Assembly (NCBI GenBank): GCA_964418325.1
Contig: CAYQLC010000021.1
Location: forward strand, 1-22,399
Source: IMCC26077 sp964418325
Lineage (GTDB): Bacteria; Actinomycetota; Actinomycetes; Nanopelagicales; Nanopelagicaceae
Direction: 5' to 3'
DNA length: 22,399 bases
In this document: one piece after another, positions 7,332-15,293 of the stretch
Layout: each line of letters starts with the position of its first letter
How positions within the stretch are numbered: the stretch's first letter is position 1
Program-made: the position numbers and the translations under genes
The notes under the pieces: generated by a model
Told to the model about the DNA's origin: nothing
Databases searched by the model: none
Seen by the model: only the letters and a program-made list of their open reading frames with translations

Positions 7332-7337
7332 TAGAAT
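7332..7337 (+). promoter_or_regulatory. Possible -10 box for the FAH-family gene
   Basis: TAGAAT matches five of six bases of TATAAT and would give a 5' leader of about 50 bases. No good -35 box stands 17 bases upstream; that place is taken by the right arm AAGGTCAA of the inverted repeat, as expected of a promoter needing an activator or blocked by a repressor. Confidence 0.3.
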
Positions 7338-7382
7338 GCTGAGAGAATGACAACAATCCATCGCCAGAAATCGTGAAATATA

Positions 7383-7388
7383 AAGGAG
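7383..7388 (+). promoter_or_regulatory. Ribosome binding site deciding the FAH gene start
   Basis: AAGGAG, 5 bases before the ATG at 7394. The in-frame GTG at 7373 lies upstream of this site and so is not the start. Confidence 0.75.
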
Positions 7389-7393
7389 CTGCC

Positions 7394-8242
7394 ATGAAGT
7401 TCGCCCGACTCGGTGCCAAAGGCCAGGAGAAACCCGCTGTAATGGTCTCTGAGAGCGAAGCGGTCTTTGTCGACCATCTGATCTCCGATTGGAACCGGAG
7501 CGAGCTCGAGGCGGGGGCAATTGCCAAGGTGGCCGGCGCTGACCTGGGCTCGCTACCTAAAGTAAAGGTTTCGGATTACCGAATTGGCGCTCCCCTGGCT
7601 CGCCCTACCAACATCATCTGCGTGGGGTTGAACTATGCAAAGCATGCGGCTGAATCAGGCATGACCCCGCCGCCAGAGCCGGTCGTCTTCACCAAAGCCC
7701 CGGACACCGCGATCGGTCCAAACGATGAGATTGTGATTCCACCCAATAGTGAGAAGACCGATTACGAGGTAGAGATTGCAATCGTCATTGGAAAGAAAGC
7801 CTCTTATATTCCAAGCGTCGAGCACGCTCCTTCATATATCGCCGGCTACACCATTAGCCAAGATGTGAGTGAACGTCACTGGCAGATTGAGCGCGCTGGA
7901 CAATGGACGAAAGGAAAGTCGTTTCCAACGTTCAATCCGTTGGGTCCAGTAGTCGTCACCGCAGATTCCTTCGATCCGCATAATGTGCGACTCTGGTGCA
8001 CCGTCGATGGTGAGAAGCGACAAGATTCTTCGACAAGTGACTTGATTTTCGGCATCAATCACATCGTGTGGTACATCAGCCAGTTCATGGAGTTGCACCC
8101 AGGTGACATCATCAATACTGGAACACCTGAAGGTGTGGGTATGGGATTCAAACCGGAAAAGTACCTACGCGCCGGACAGACCGTAGTAACCGGCATCGAT
8201 GGTATTGGTCAATTCACTAATAAAGTGGTGGCACACAAATAA
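7394..8242 (+). CDS. FAH-superfamily hydrolase, diketo-deoxy-sugar-acid type
   Basis: A cytosolic metal-dependent C-C bond hydrolase of the fumarylacetoacetate hydrolase fold, 282 aa. Seen: an N-terminal small domain (1-65); then PTNIICVGLNYAKHAAE (71-87); metal ligands E125 and E127 (YEVEIAIVIG) and D157 (ISQDVSERHW); the WTKGKSFPTFNPLGP stretch (171-185); and NTGTPEGVGMG. The QIERAGQWTKGKSF type of motif is typical of the group called ureidoglycolate lyase or 2,4-diketo-3-deoxy-L-fuconate/rhamnonate hydrolase. I favour the latter (products pyruvate and L-lactate), since the window holds sugar-acid enzymes and no purine genes. It is transcribed alone, divergent from the dehydratase operon, and probably shares its control region. 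Family sure, substrate moderate. Confidence 0.9.
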   Translation: MKFARLGAKGQEKPAVMVSESEAVFVDHLISDWNRSELEAGAIAKVAGADLGSLPKVKVSDYRIGAPLARPTNIICVGLNYAKHAAESGMTPPPEPVVFTKAPDTAIGPNDEIVIPPNSEKTDYEVEIAIVIGKKASYIPSVEHAPSYIAGYTISQDVSERHWQIERAGQWTKGKSFPTFNPLGPVVVTADSFDPHNVRLWCTVDGEKRQDSSTSDLIFGINHIVWYISQFMELHPGDIINTGTPEGVGMGFKPEKYLRAGQTVVTGIDGIGQFTNKVVAHK

Positions 8243-8246
8243 ACAA

Positions 8247-8270
8247 ATAAAAAAAGAGCGTGGGCGCTTA
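8247..8270 (-). terminator. Short rho-independent terminator of the PPDK-to-dehydrogenase run
   Basis: Read on the minus strand: stem AGCG (8268-8265), loop CCCA, stem CGCT (8260-8257), then C and seven T (8255-8249). The stem starts in the TAA stop of the 2-hydroxyacid dehydrogenase. Only four base pairs, so efficiency is doubtful; the T-run gives it direction. It also lies 3' of the convergent FAH gene, for which it lacks a T-run. Confidence 0.5.
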
Positions 8271-9188
8271 GGCAATCTCTCCTGCGATAATCACGTTCTC
8301 TAAATTTTGACCGTTGGCTAGTCGCGCTAGTTGTGACTCAGCTAAGCGGCGCGCTCGCGGCTCGAACGCAGAAGTATTGCCGCCAACATGTGGGGCGATG
8401 AAAACTCCAGGTGCGCTCCACAGAGGATGTCCGGCCGGAAGTGGTTCTGGATCGGTGACATCTAGTGCCGCTGTAATTCGACCAGAATTCAACTCAGCAA
8501 CCAGTGCATCGGTATCGACGATTCCACCTCGGGCGACGTTCACCAGCAGCGCGCCATCTTTAAGAAGAGCTAGTCGCTCCTTATTGAACATCTTTCGAGA
8601 TTCATCATTGAGTGGCAAAATCAAGATCACTACATCAAAGGTGGGTAAGTGATGATCGAGTTCTGAAATTTTCAATGCCCCATCGCTACCTGAACGTGAG
8701 AACGGCACTACCGTAGTATCAAATCCTGAAAGATTGCGAACCACCGTCTTTCCTATGGAGCCATAACCAATCACGGCTATCTTCTTATCGTTGATAGATT
8801 GATAGCGTTTGTGGACCCACTGACCCTTCTCTTGATTTCTTACAAAATCTGGAAAACCTCTAAGGGATGCAATTGCTAAACCGACCGCCAACTCTGCCGT
8901 TGACGCATCGTGAATGCCACGACCATTGCACAGGGTCATTCCAGGCCGTGTGAATTCGATCGCATCTTCATAGCCAGCGTTAGGCATCTGAAGCACCTTT
9001 AAATTTGGCATCTTTCGAGAAAATTCCAACGCAGCCCGACCACCCATATAACTCGGAATGTAGAAGGTGACATCATCAAGGTTTGCACTGGCAAGGTCAG
9101 TATTTGCCGGAGAGCGGAGCGTAAAACCCTCAGGAACTACTAAATCGTCCCATTGTGCCCAGACTGTGTGCTTGATTGAATTACTCAT
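8268..9188 (-). CDS. D-isomer-specific 2-hydroxyacid dehydrogenase
   Basis: NAD(P)-dependent interconversion of a 2-keto acid and a D-2-hydroxy acid, cytosolic, 306 aa. Seen: a catalytic-domain N-terminus with the STAELAVGLAIASLRG helix, the nucleotide-binding GYGSIG at 141-146, and the catalytic triad R220 (NVARGG), E248 (DPEPLP) and H267 (APHVGG). After the dinucleotide strand the sequence is SRSG, which favours NADP, as in glyoxylate/hydroxypyruvate reductases. Start at ATG 9188 with AGAAGG at 9195-9200; a longer frame with 15 more residues runs into the upstream gene. It overlaps the XylX-like gene by 8 bases, so the two are coupled. It may reduce a keto acid produced by sugar-acid breakdown; glyoxylate, hydroxypyruvate or phosphoglycerate specificity cannot be told apart here. 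Confidence 0.9.
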   Translation of the reverse strand: MSNSIKHTVWAQWDDLVVPEGFTLRSPANTDLASANLDDVTFYIPSYMGGRAALEFSRKMPNLKVLQMPNAGYEDAIEFTRPGMTLCNGRGIHDASTAELAVGLAIASLRGFPDFVRNQEKGQWVHKRYQSINDKKIAVIGYGSIGKTVVRNLSGFDTTVVPFSRSGSDGALKISELDHHLPTFDVVILILPLNDESRKMFNKERLALLKDGALLVNVARGGIVDTDALVAELNSGRITAALDVTDPEPLPAGHPLWSAPGVFIAPHVGGNTSAFEPRARRLAESQLARLANGQNLENVIIAGEIA

Positions 9189-10059
9189 GTAAGGCCTTCT
9201 GGAAACGCTTGTTGATATCAAGCGGAATCTCAATCACTTCATTCTCCAACGTACCAACACCACCAACTTCAATCGTGACAATGTCTCCTTCTTCCATGAT
9301 GAAATCAAGTGGCGGGATAATTCCAGTTCCAGTCGAGAGAATTACGCCATCTGGAAATGTTTGACAGCGAAAGAGATATCCAACTAAGTGTTCTAATGAT
9401 TTATTGAGTGAACTCAGCGCAGTATTTGCACTCCACACTACTTCGCTGCCCCGTTTAATCTGCGCTGCAACGGTGATGTGATCATGGGTGGGAGCCAACC
9501 AGCTAGGTGTAATCCGTGGACCTAGCGCCGTTGATCCCAAGTAACTCTTTGCTTGAGGTAGGTATAGCGGGTTTGCCCCTTCGATTGATCGTGACGTCAC
9601 ATCGTTGCAGATTGTGAAGCCAACAATCTCTTCGTGCGCATTGATAACTATCGCCACCTCTGGTTCAGGAACAGTGGATGTGCAATCGGCTCGCTTGCCG
9701 ATGACATCACCATTTCCTACCGTGCGGCGAAAATTAGCCTTAAAGAAGAGCTCCGGGCGATCTGCCTCGTACACCTTTTGGTAAACATCTGGAGTGCCAC
9801 TCTCTTCTTTTCGAGCATCGCGAGAGCGAAGATAGGTAACACCAGCCCCCCAGACCTCACTTTCTGGAGCAAGCGGCGGTAATTCTCTCCCGGTGACCTC
9901 AGGGCCTGAGGAATTTTCGAGAATCTCCCGTAACTGAGCCAATGGAATTTTCAATGCCGCAGTGAGCGTTGGCAGCTCCTTGATTGCAAAGTATCGGCCG
10001 TCGACGTACTTGGTGAGCGCAAACGGATTTGCTGCGCTCTCGATTACTGCGAGTTGCAT
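9181..10059 (-). CDS. 2-keto-3-deoxy-pentonate dehydratase, FAH fold (XylX-like)
   Basis: Predicted to dehydrate 2-keto-3-deoxy-D-arabinonate/xylonate to 2-oxoglutarate semialdehyde, the second dehydration of the Weimberg pathway; 292 aa. Seen: VWGAGVTYLRSRDARKEES (69-87), VYEADRPELFFKA (96-108), metal ligands E132 and E134 (PEPEVAIVI) and D153 (CNDVTSRSIEG), PLYLPQAKSY (164-173), then LSTGTGIIPP. This order closely matches what I remember of Caulobacter XylX and the Sulfolobus ketodeoxyarabinonate dehydratase. It differs clearly from the FAH hydrolase at 7394-8242. AAGGAG at 10068-10073 supports the ATG. It lies 23 bases after PPDK and overlaps the dehydrogenase, so the three probably form one operon. 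No 2-oxoglutarate semialdehyde dehydrogenase is in the window. Confidence 0.85.
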   Translation of the reverse strand: MQLAVIESAANPFALTKYVDGRYFAIKELPTLTAALKIPLAQLREILENSSGPEVTGRELPPLAPESEVWGAGVTYLRSRDARKEESGTPDVYQKVYEADRPELFFKANFRRTVGNGDVIGKRADCTSTVPEPEVAIVINAHEEIVGFTICNDVTSRSIEGANPLYLPQAKSYLGSTALGPRITPSWLAPTHDHITVAAQIKRGSEVVWSANTALSSLNKSLEHLVGYLFRCQTFPDGVILSTGTGIIPPLDFIMEEGDIVTIEVGGVGTLENEVIEIPLDINKRFQKALHE

Positions 10060-10082
10060 GGGAAAGACTCCTTATGAGTTAG

Positions 10083-12803
10083 TTATGCCGTACTTGATGT
10101 ACTGCTTTTCACGATGGTCGCGCGTCCTGACTCAAGTCGCGCTACCGGCACTCTAAATGGGGAGCAGGAGACGTAATCAAGACCCACTGCGTGGAAGAAG
10201 TGGATACTTCGCGGGTCACCACCATGTTCGCCGCAGACGCCTAATTTGAAATCAGGTCGGATTGAACGTGCTGCCTCTGAAGCCATCTTCACGAAAAGTC
10301 CCACGCCATCTTGATCTAGAGATTCAAAGGGATTAAAGGGGAGCAATTCAAGATCGAGATAGCGGGGCAAGAAGGTCGACTCCACATCATCTCGACTAAA
10401 TGCCCACGTCAATTGGGTCAAGTCATTGGTGCCGAAAGAGAAGAAATCTGCATAATCGCCCACGCGCTTTGCAGTTATTGCCGCCCGGGGAGTCTCAATC
10501 ATCGTTCCGATTGGGATATCAAGATGTTGGCCGGTACTTGAGAGAGTGTTAGCAATCTCTTCTTCGAGCGTCTCGCGAAGGTGGAGTAACTCTCGTTGAG
10601 TGGCCACCAAGGGAATCATGATCTCAGGTTTTGGATCATGTCCTAGTCGGCGCACTTCAAGTGCGGCATGTACGAGCGCTCGAACCTGCATCTTAAATAA
10701 TTCAGGAATAAGAATGCCAAGACGGACACCACGCAATCCGAGCATCGGATTTGCTTCATGAAGTCGTTTTACTGCAGCAAATATTGCCTGCTCGCGCGGC
10801 GAAACATCAGCATTAAGAGCTTCGGCGCGTGCCATCTCACCAGTCATCTCTGCAAGATCTGGTAAAAATTCATGGAGCGGTGGATCAAGAAGTCGCACTG
10901 TCACTGGTAAACCTGACATCGCCATCATGATGCCGACAAAATCACCTCGCTGGAGCGGTTCCATCTCAGCAATCACACCTCGTTGCACTTCTTCATTCTC
11001 CGCAAGTACGAGACGCTCTACATACATTCGTCGTTCACCTAAGAACATATGCTCAGTCCGGCAGAGTCCAACGCCTTCTGCGCCAAGGATTCGCGCTCGA
11101 ACGGCATCTTCTGGAGTATCCGCATTTGCTCGTACGCGCAAAGTTCGCTTCTGATCGGCGTATTGCAAAATTCGATCGACCGCTTTAACAACTGGAGTTG
11201 CCTGCTTTGAATCGGCAGCTAATCGACCCTCAAGATAGGCAGTAACCGGTGAAGCAATCACAGGAACTACTCCGGCATAGACCGCGCCAGTCGAGCCATC
11301 GATGGAGATGGTTTCGCCCTCGTAGACCGTCAAACCACCTACTGTGAAAAGGTGTGCCCGCTCATCAACCGAAATACTCTCGGTACCGCAGACGGCGGTT
11401 TTGCCCATACCGCGAGCAACTACAGCAGCATGGGAAGTCTTACCGCCACGACTAGTCAGAATTCCTTCAGCGGCAACCATTCCCACCAAATCATCTGGAC
11501 TGGTTTCGCGTCGCACCAAAATAACTTTCTTTCCCGAACGAGCAAGATCGAATGCGCGCTTGGAATCAAAGACTGCCTCGCCCACTGCTGCTCCAGGTGA
11601 GGCTGGAATTCCACGAGCAATCTCTTTGATGGAACCCGAGAGATCAAACTGCGGGAACATCAATGAAACCAATTGATCTCCAGAGGTACGCGAGAGCGCC
11701 TCATCCATAGAAATCTTTCCTTCATCAACCATGTGGCATGCGATGCGAAATGCAGCCTCTGCTGTTCGCTTACCAACTCGAGTTTGCAGAATCCATAATT
11801 TTCCACGTTCCACAGTGAATTCGATATCACAGAGGTCTCGATAGTGAGTCTCAAGCAGATTCATGACTCGCTCTAACTCTTCAGATACAACGGGATACTT
11901 CTCTTTCATATCTTGAAGCGACATCGTGTTGCGAATGCCGGCAACAACATCCTCGCCTTGCGCACGCTCGAGATAGTCGCCGTAGCTGCCATGTTCACCA
12001 GTCGCTGGATCGCGAGTGAATGCCACTCCTGTTCCGGAGAGATCATCTAAGTTACCGAAGACCATGGATTGGATATTTACTGCTGTACCAAGATCGGAGG
12101 GAATTCGCTCCCGGCGGCGATAGAGACGAGCGCGTTCTGAGTTCCATGAACGAAAGACTGCTTCGATTGAACTGAGAAGGTGTTCACGCGGATCGGTGGG
12201 AAAAGGTTTCGATGTCACGACTTCAATTACTTTGATAAATGCTTCGGCGAGCGCCTTCAGTCCCTCGACATCCAACTCTGCGATGGAGGAGACTTTGTTA
12301 TTCTCAAGAATTCGATGTTCTACTTTGTGAAATTCACTAGGTGGCACATCGCACACGATCCGTCCGAACATATCAACAAAGCGGCGATATGAGTCCCAAG
12401 CAAATCTTGCATTTCCACTAGCCTTCGCAATTCCGTCAGCAACCTCGGGAGTCATTCCCACGTTAAGAACAGTCTCCATCATTCCAGGCATAGAGAATTT
12501 CGCCCCAGAACGAACTGAGACCAAAAGTGGATTACTTGAATCACCAAATCGTTTTCCTAATGAATTCTCAAGGTCAGCGAGCGCGGTCTCGACCTCTGCT
12601 AGCAAAGTGACCGACATCTGGGATGTTGCAAGATATTGACGACAAGCCTCAGTAGTAATGGTGAATCCGGGAGGTACCGGCAAGCCCATGCGAACCATCT
12701 CGGCGAGGTTTGCCCCCTTGCCACCTAGGAGATCAGATTGAGTTCTATCGCCGTAAGAGAAGGGAAAAATCAACGACTTGGTGTTGGTCTGAGTGGAAGC
12801 CAT
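10083..12803 (-). CDS. ppdK: Pyruvate, phosphate dikinase
   Basis: Reversibly converts pyruvate, ATP and phosphate to PEP, AMP and pyrophosphate in the cytosol; 906 aa, near the usual 870-900. Domains: N-terminal ATP-grasp (1-350) with GGKGANLAEM, GLPVPPGFTITTEAC, SVRSGAKFSMPGMMETVLN and TRDPATGE; the swivelling phosphohistidine domain with GGKTSHAAVVARGMGK and H458; and a C-terminal PEP/pyruvate barrel with GTEG-type VGLCRTEHMF, FGTNDLTQ and catalytic Cys857 in CGEHGGDP. The motif before the phosphohistidine is GGKT rather than GGMT. No alternative ATG fits better; the Shine-Dalgarno is weak. Head of the leftward operon with the XylX-like dehydratase and a 2-hydroxyacid dehydrogenase, so it probably turns pyruvate from sugar acids into PEP. 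The gap upstream holds an inverted repeat. Confidence 0.98.
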   Translation of the reverse strand: MASTQTNTKSLIFPFSYGDRTQSDLLGGKGANLAEMVRMGLPVPPGFTITTEACRQYLATSQMSVTLLAEVETALADLENSLGKRFGDSSNPLLVSVRSGAKFSMPGMMETVLNVGMTPEVADGIAKASGNARFAWDSYRRFVDMFGRIVCDVPPSEFHKVEHRILENNKVSSIAELDVEGLKALAEAFIKVIEVVTSKPFPTDPREHLLSSIEAVFRSWNSERARLYRRRERIPSDLGTAVNIQSMVFGNLDDLSGTGVAFTRDPATGEHGSYGDYLERAQGEDVVAGIRNTMSLQDMKEKYPVVSEELERVMNLLETHYRDLCDIEFTVERGKLWILQTRVGKRTAEAAFRIACHMVDEGKISMDEALSRTSGDQLVSLMFPQFDLSGSIKEIARGIPASPGAAVGEAVFDSKRAFDLARSGKKVILVRRETSPDDLVGMVAAEGILTSRGGKTSHAAVVARGMGKTAVCGTESISVDERAHLFTVGGLTVYEGETISIDGSTGAVYAGVVPVIASPVTAYLEGRLAADSKQATPVVKAVDRILQYADQKRTLRVRANADTPEDAVRARILGAEGVGLCRTEHMFLGERRMYVERLVLAENEEVQRGVIAEMEPLQRGDFVGIMMAMSGLPVTVRLLDPPLHEFLPDLAEMTGEMARAEALNADVSPREQAIFAAVKRLHEANPMLGLRGVRLGILIPELFKMQVRALVHAALEVRRLGHDPKPEIMIPLVATQRELLHLRETLEEEIANTLSSTGQHLDIPIGTMIETPRAAITAKRVGDYADFFSFGTNDLTQLTWAFSRDDVESTFLPRYLDLELLPFNPFESLDQDGVGLFVKMASEAARSIRPDFKLGVCGEHGGDPRSIHFFHAVGLDYVSCSPFRVPVARLESGRATIVKSSTSSTA

Positions 12804-12818
12804 ACCCGAAATCTACCC

Positions 12819-12884
12819 ATCCAAAGGGGGTCCGGGGTACCAATAACTCGCCCATTCGGCCATGCCGAGGGCTTGCCTTTGGAT
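12819..12884. promoter_or_regulatory. Inverted repeat in the ppdK/SDR divergent gap
   Basis: Perfect 9-base arms ATCCAAAGG (12819-12827) and CCTTTGGAT (12876-12884) frame 48 bases that contain a smaller dyad TCGGC-CAT-GCCGA (12856-12868) and a GC-rich run. On the minus strand it could fold as part of the ppdK leader, ending about 15 bases before the ATG; on DNA it could be paired operators. It is not a tRNA: no acceptor stem or T-loop is found. Function is inferred only. Confidence 0.4.
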
Positions 12885-12916
12885 CGACCTGGGTTTTCCG
12901 GCCAAGGCCTTAAAGT

Positions 12917-12922
12917 TATAGA
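12917..12922 (+). promoter_or_regulatory. Possible -10 box giving a leaderless SDR transcript
   Basis: TATAGA ends 8 bases before the ATG at 12931, so transcription would begin at or next to the A of the start codon. No Shine-Dalgarno precedes that ATG. The -35 position (TTTTCC, near 12894) is weak. Confidence 0.35.
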
Positions 12923-12930
12923 TTAAGCAC

Positions 12931-13737
12931 ATGAGCGAGCGAGGGGCGCAGAGTATGCCGCAGAACATGCCGCAGGGTACGCAAGGGGTAGAGAAGGAAT
13001 TTGCCGGTCTGACCGCAATCATTACCGGAGCTGCCTCAGGTATTGGTTTGGCAACAGCGCGCCTGCTCCACCAGCAAGGTGCGACCATCATTGGACTTGA
13101 TCTCAACCAAGGGGAACTAAAAGAGTTTGCTACCTGGATCTATTGCGATGTCAGCACCCTAGAGTCGGTGACTAAGGCCTTTACCGAAGTCAAGCAAAAG
13201 ACTAGCGTCGTCGATATTCTCATTAATAATGCTGCTGTAGGTTCGATTGGAACTGTCGAAACTGAGACTGAAGAAAACTGGGAAAAGATTTTCAATATAA
13301 ATGTCTTTAGCGTTGCTCGAGTAACCAAGGCTGCCCTGCCGCTCCTTCGTAAATCAAAGGTGCCATCAATTGTGAACACCTGTTCCATCGCAGCTACTGC
13401 CGGAATTCCCAACCGAGTTATCTACTCAGCATCGAAAGGCGCTATTCGCACGCTAACTTTTTCGATGGCTTGCGATTTCTTGAAAGATCGCATTCGCGTC
13501 AACTGCGTTAATCCTGGCACCGCTGATACTCCGTGGGTCCAGCGTTTACTCAGCCAAGCCGATGACCCAGTTGCTGAGCGCGAGCGACTAGAGGCTCGGC
13601 AACCGTGGGGACGTTTAGTCTCTGCAGAAGAGGTGGCGAGTTCGGTGGCTTATCTTGCAAGCCCGCGCCAAGGTTCAACTACTGCAACGGAAATCTCGGT
13701 CGACGGCGGTATGCAGAACCTGCGCGTCCCCAAGTAG
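12931..13737 (+). CDS. SDR, possibly 2-keto-3-deoxy-aldonate or sugar dehydrogenase
   Basis: A classical SDR of 268 aa, cytosolic. Seen: TGAASGIG at 32-39, Asp57 (GLDLN) indicating NAD, NNAA at 99-102, S152, Y165 and K169 in YSASK, then NPGTADTPWVQRLL and VDGGMQNL. The PGT-DTPWV pattern and the RQPWGRL stretch remind me of SDRs of the non-phosphorylating L-fucose/rhamnose routes, which oxidise 2-keto-3-deoxy-aldonates at C4 to the diketo acid that an FAH hydrolase splits. That would pair it with the gene at 7394-8242. This is inference. The N-terminus (first 20 residues, MSERGAQSMPQNMPQG) is not SDR-like, and ATGs at 12955 or 12967 may be the real start; I keep 12931 because of the leaderless promoter candidate. 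Single-gene unit, convergent with the U32-like gene. Confidence 0.85.
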   Translation: MSERGAQSMPQNMPQGTQGVEKEFAGLTAIITGAASGIGLATARLLHQQGATIIGLDLNQGELKEFATWIYCDVSTLESVTKAFTEVKQKTSVVDILINNAAVGSIGTVETETEENWEKIFNINVFSVARVTKAALPLLRKSKVPSIVNTCSIAATAGIPNRVIYSASKGAIRTLTFSMACDFLKDRIRVNCVNPGTADTPWVQRLLSQADDPVAERERLEARQPWGRLVSAEEVASSVAYLASPRQGSTTATEISVDGGMQNLRVPK

Positions 13738-13757
13738 TCGAAAACCTTTACCGACTA
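13735..13757. terminator. Hairpin holding both stop codons of convergent genes
   Basis: TAGTCG (13735-13740) and CGACTA (13752-13757) form a perfect 6-base stem with an 11-base loop. Each arm contains the TAG stop of one gene: the SDR on plus and the U32-like gene on minus. There is no T-run, so a bidirectional weak terminator is a possibility rather than a demonstration. Confidence 0.35.
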
Positions 13758-14678
13758 GGCCAATCCATAGCGCTTGAGCATGCCGACGCCAATACTCGCT
13801 CGACGTACCCGCTCTCGACTGGTTGATTCAACTAATCCTTGAATATGACCTCCGGCTGGATAGAGTCCAGGAGCGTTTCGCACCGTGAATTTCAGATAGA
13901 TCGGTGCTGCAACTCGAACAAGGTCGGGCACCTCGTAATGGCGAACTGCGCCGCCGAAATCATCAGCTGCTTCGACATAGACATCAACGGGGATATCCAC
14001 CTGCGCGCGAATTGCCGCAATTTGTGACAAGGAGAGGTCGGTGGTGAGGTTCAAAGTCGATGCACCAAGATCCTCATACAACGCCGCAGTTGCTGGGTTG
14101 TTACATGGCAAAGCCACAGAAGTCTTAAGTATGAAATCACTGGGCAGGTCGCCTTTTCGCTTTGCTTCTCCCAGGACTTTCAGTAGCCCTACATCACCAA
14201 CAAGTATCGAGCGAACCCCAAGTGATGCGCCATGCAAAACATCTTCCATCGCAAAGCGAACTTGATCTGCGCCACGAAGTGAAGGGTGCACCGTTGCACT
14301 AGATGTACCCACTGTTGCTCTACCAATATCCCATGATGAACGTGGACCAACAAAGAGGCAGACCTCAGCTCCAACTTCCTTTCCAAGCGCGAGATACTCG
14401 GTAATTTCTTCATCTCGCAACATCATGATTCCGCTACCTTGGCTAGCCCGGTGAAAATCAAGCGAGTATTTTCTCGACTCTTCGATAACAGCCCGCATCG
14501 CTGCAGGGCCTTCTACAGAGGGAATCTCTACTTTCCAGCGCGCGCCATCAGAGAATCGTTTTGCACTCTCAGGTAGTCCGTCCAAGTCTTCATGGACAAG
14601 ACCTTGTTTTGCCAGCGCAGAGATCGCTCGCTTCATTGGCCCCTGAGGGTCACGCGTGCTTTTCCAATCAGATGACAT
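13755..14678 (-). CDS. Peptidase-U32-like TIM-barrel protein
   Basis: A protein of 307 aa that I place, with limited certainty, in the U32 peptidase/collagenase-like superfamily. Seen: VEIPSVEGPAAMRAVIEE (49-66), a repeated strand-helix pattern suggesting a (beta/alpha)8 barrel, SVRSILVGDVGLLKVL-type and KTSVALPCNNPATAALYEDLGAS segments, and APIYLKFTVRNAPGLYPAGGHI near the end. No signal peptide, membrane segment or Cys cluster is visible. Start ATG at 14678 has AAGGGG at 14686-14691 and lies 3 bases after the eda stop. As last gene of the SMP-30/kdgK/eda run it should serve the same sugar-acid pathway rather than general protein breakdown; a role as lyase, isomerase or hydroxylase-like enzyme is open. 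I cannot give a reaction. Confidence 0.55.
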   Translation of the reverse strand: MSSDWKSTRDPQGPMKRAISALAKQGLVHEDLDGLPESAKRFSDGARWKVEIPSVEGPAAMRAVIEESRKYSLDFHRASQGSGIMMLRDEEITEYLALGKEVGAEVCLFVGPRSSWDIGRATVGTSSATVHPSLRGADQVRFAMEDVLHGASLGVRSILVGDVGLLKVLGEAKRKGDLPSDFILKTSVALPCNNPATAALYEDLGASTLNLTTDLSLSQIAAIRAQVDIPVDVYVEAADDFGGAVRHYEVPDLVRVAAPIYLKFTVRNAPGLYPAGGHIQGLVESTSRERVRRASIGVGMLKRYGLA

Positions 14679-14681
14679 GAC

Positions 14682-15293
14682 TTAACCCCTTGCTCTCGTT
14701 ACCGCTGCCAAAAAAGCTTTTACATTTCCATCAATTGCATCGATACCACCTTTGATGAGTGGTCCACCAACACCCACTATGTTCGCACCTGCAGCAAACC
14801 ACTCGCCTACCGAGTCTGCTGATAATCCACCGGTGGGACACCAAAAATTTCCAGGGAACGGATCGCGGAGCGCCTTTAAATGTCCTGGCCCAAAGGTAGA
14901 GGCAGGAAATAGCTTGAGAATATCGGCGCCAAATTTCTTTGCAGCTGCAACTTCACTTGGGGTTGCAACTCCTGGAAGAGAGAGAAGCCCACATCTCTTT
15001 GTCTCCCTGATTACCTCTTCATCAGTATTAGGCGAGACAATGAATTGCGCGCCAGCATCTTTCGCTCGCACGACATCTTTACTGTCGACCACTGTGCCTA
15101 CTCCTACTTGGACGTCATCTCGTTGGGCTAACTTCTCGATAATGGATAAAGCTCCAGGATTAGTCATTGTTATCTCAATGGTTGTTAGACCAGCAGCCAC
15201 AATCCGATCAGCAACTTGCTGCCCTGAATCTTGATCGGGCATGCGAACTATTGCTACTGCTCCAGCGCGAAGAAGATCTTCTCGAGTTACCAT
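14682..15293 (-). CDS. eda: KDPG/KDPGal-type aldolase (class I)
   Basis: Splits 2-keto-3-deoxy-6-phospho(ga)lactonate/gluconate into pyruvate and glyceraldehyde-3-phosphate through a Lys Schiff base; 203 aa, typical of Eda. Seen: AIVR (14-17), Glu40 in IEITMTNP, GVGTV (65-69), the FIVSPN strand, the active-site LKLFPAS with Lys127, and CPTGGL for phosphate binding. The ATG at 15293 overlaps the kdgK stop by one base (TGATG) and has GGAAGG at 15301-15306; a TTG three bases upstream is less likely. With KDG kinase just upstream it makes a semi-phosphorylating Entner-Doudoroff branch. DgoA-type (galactonate) specificity, or action on unphosphorylated keto-deoxy acids, cannot be excluded. Confidence 0.94.
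   Translation of the reverse strand: MVTREDLLRAGAVAIVRMPDQDSGQQVADRIVAAGLTTIEITMTNPGALSIIEKLAQRDDVQVGVGTVVDSKDVVRAKDAGAQFIVSPNTDEEVIRETKRCGLLSLPGVATPSEVAAAKKFGADILKLFPASTFGPGHLKALRDPFPGNFWCPTGGLSADSVGEWFAAGANIVGVGGPLIKGGIDAIDGNVKAFLAAVTRARG

Noticed and set aside
7266..7527. Minus-strand frames opposite the FAH gene start
   Set aside because: Composition is R/P/S-rich, no family resemblance, and they overlap the FAH coding sequence and the divergent control region.
11344..11676. Plus-strand frame of 110 codons inside ppdK
   Set aside because: Antisense to the swivelling domain of a well-conserved enzyme; no start signal.
12840..12912. Possible tRNA in the ppdK/SDR gap
   Set aside because: GGTCGATCC resembles a T-loop at first sight, but no matching T-stem, acceptor stem or anticodon arm can be formed on either strand.
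14752..15234. Plus-strand frame of 160 codons opposite eda
   Set aside because: Antisense shadow of the KDPG-aldolase gene, no independent evidence.
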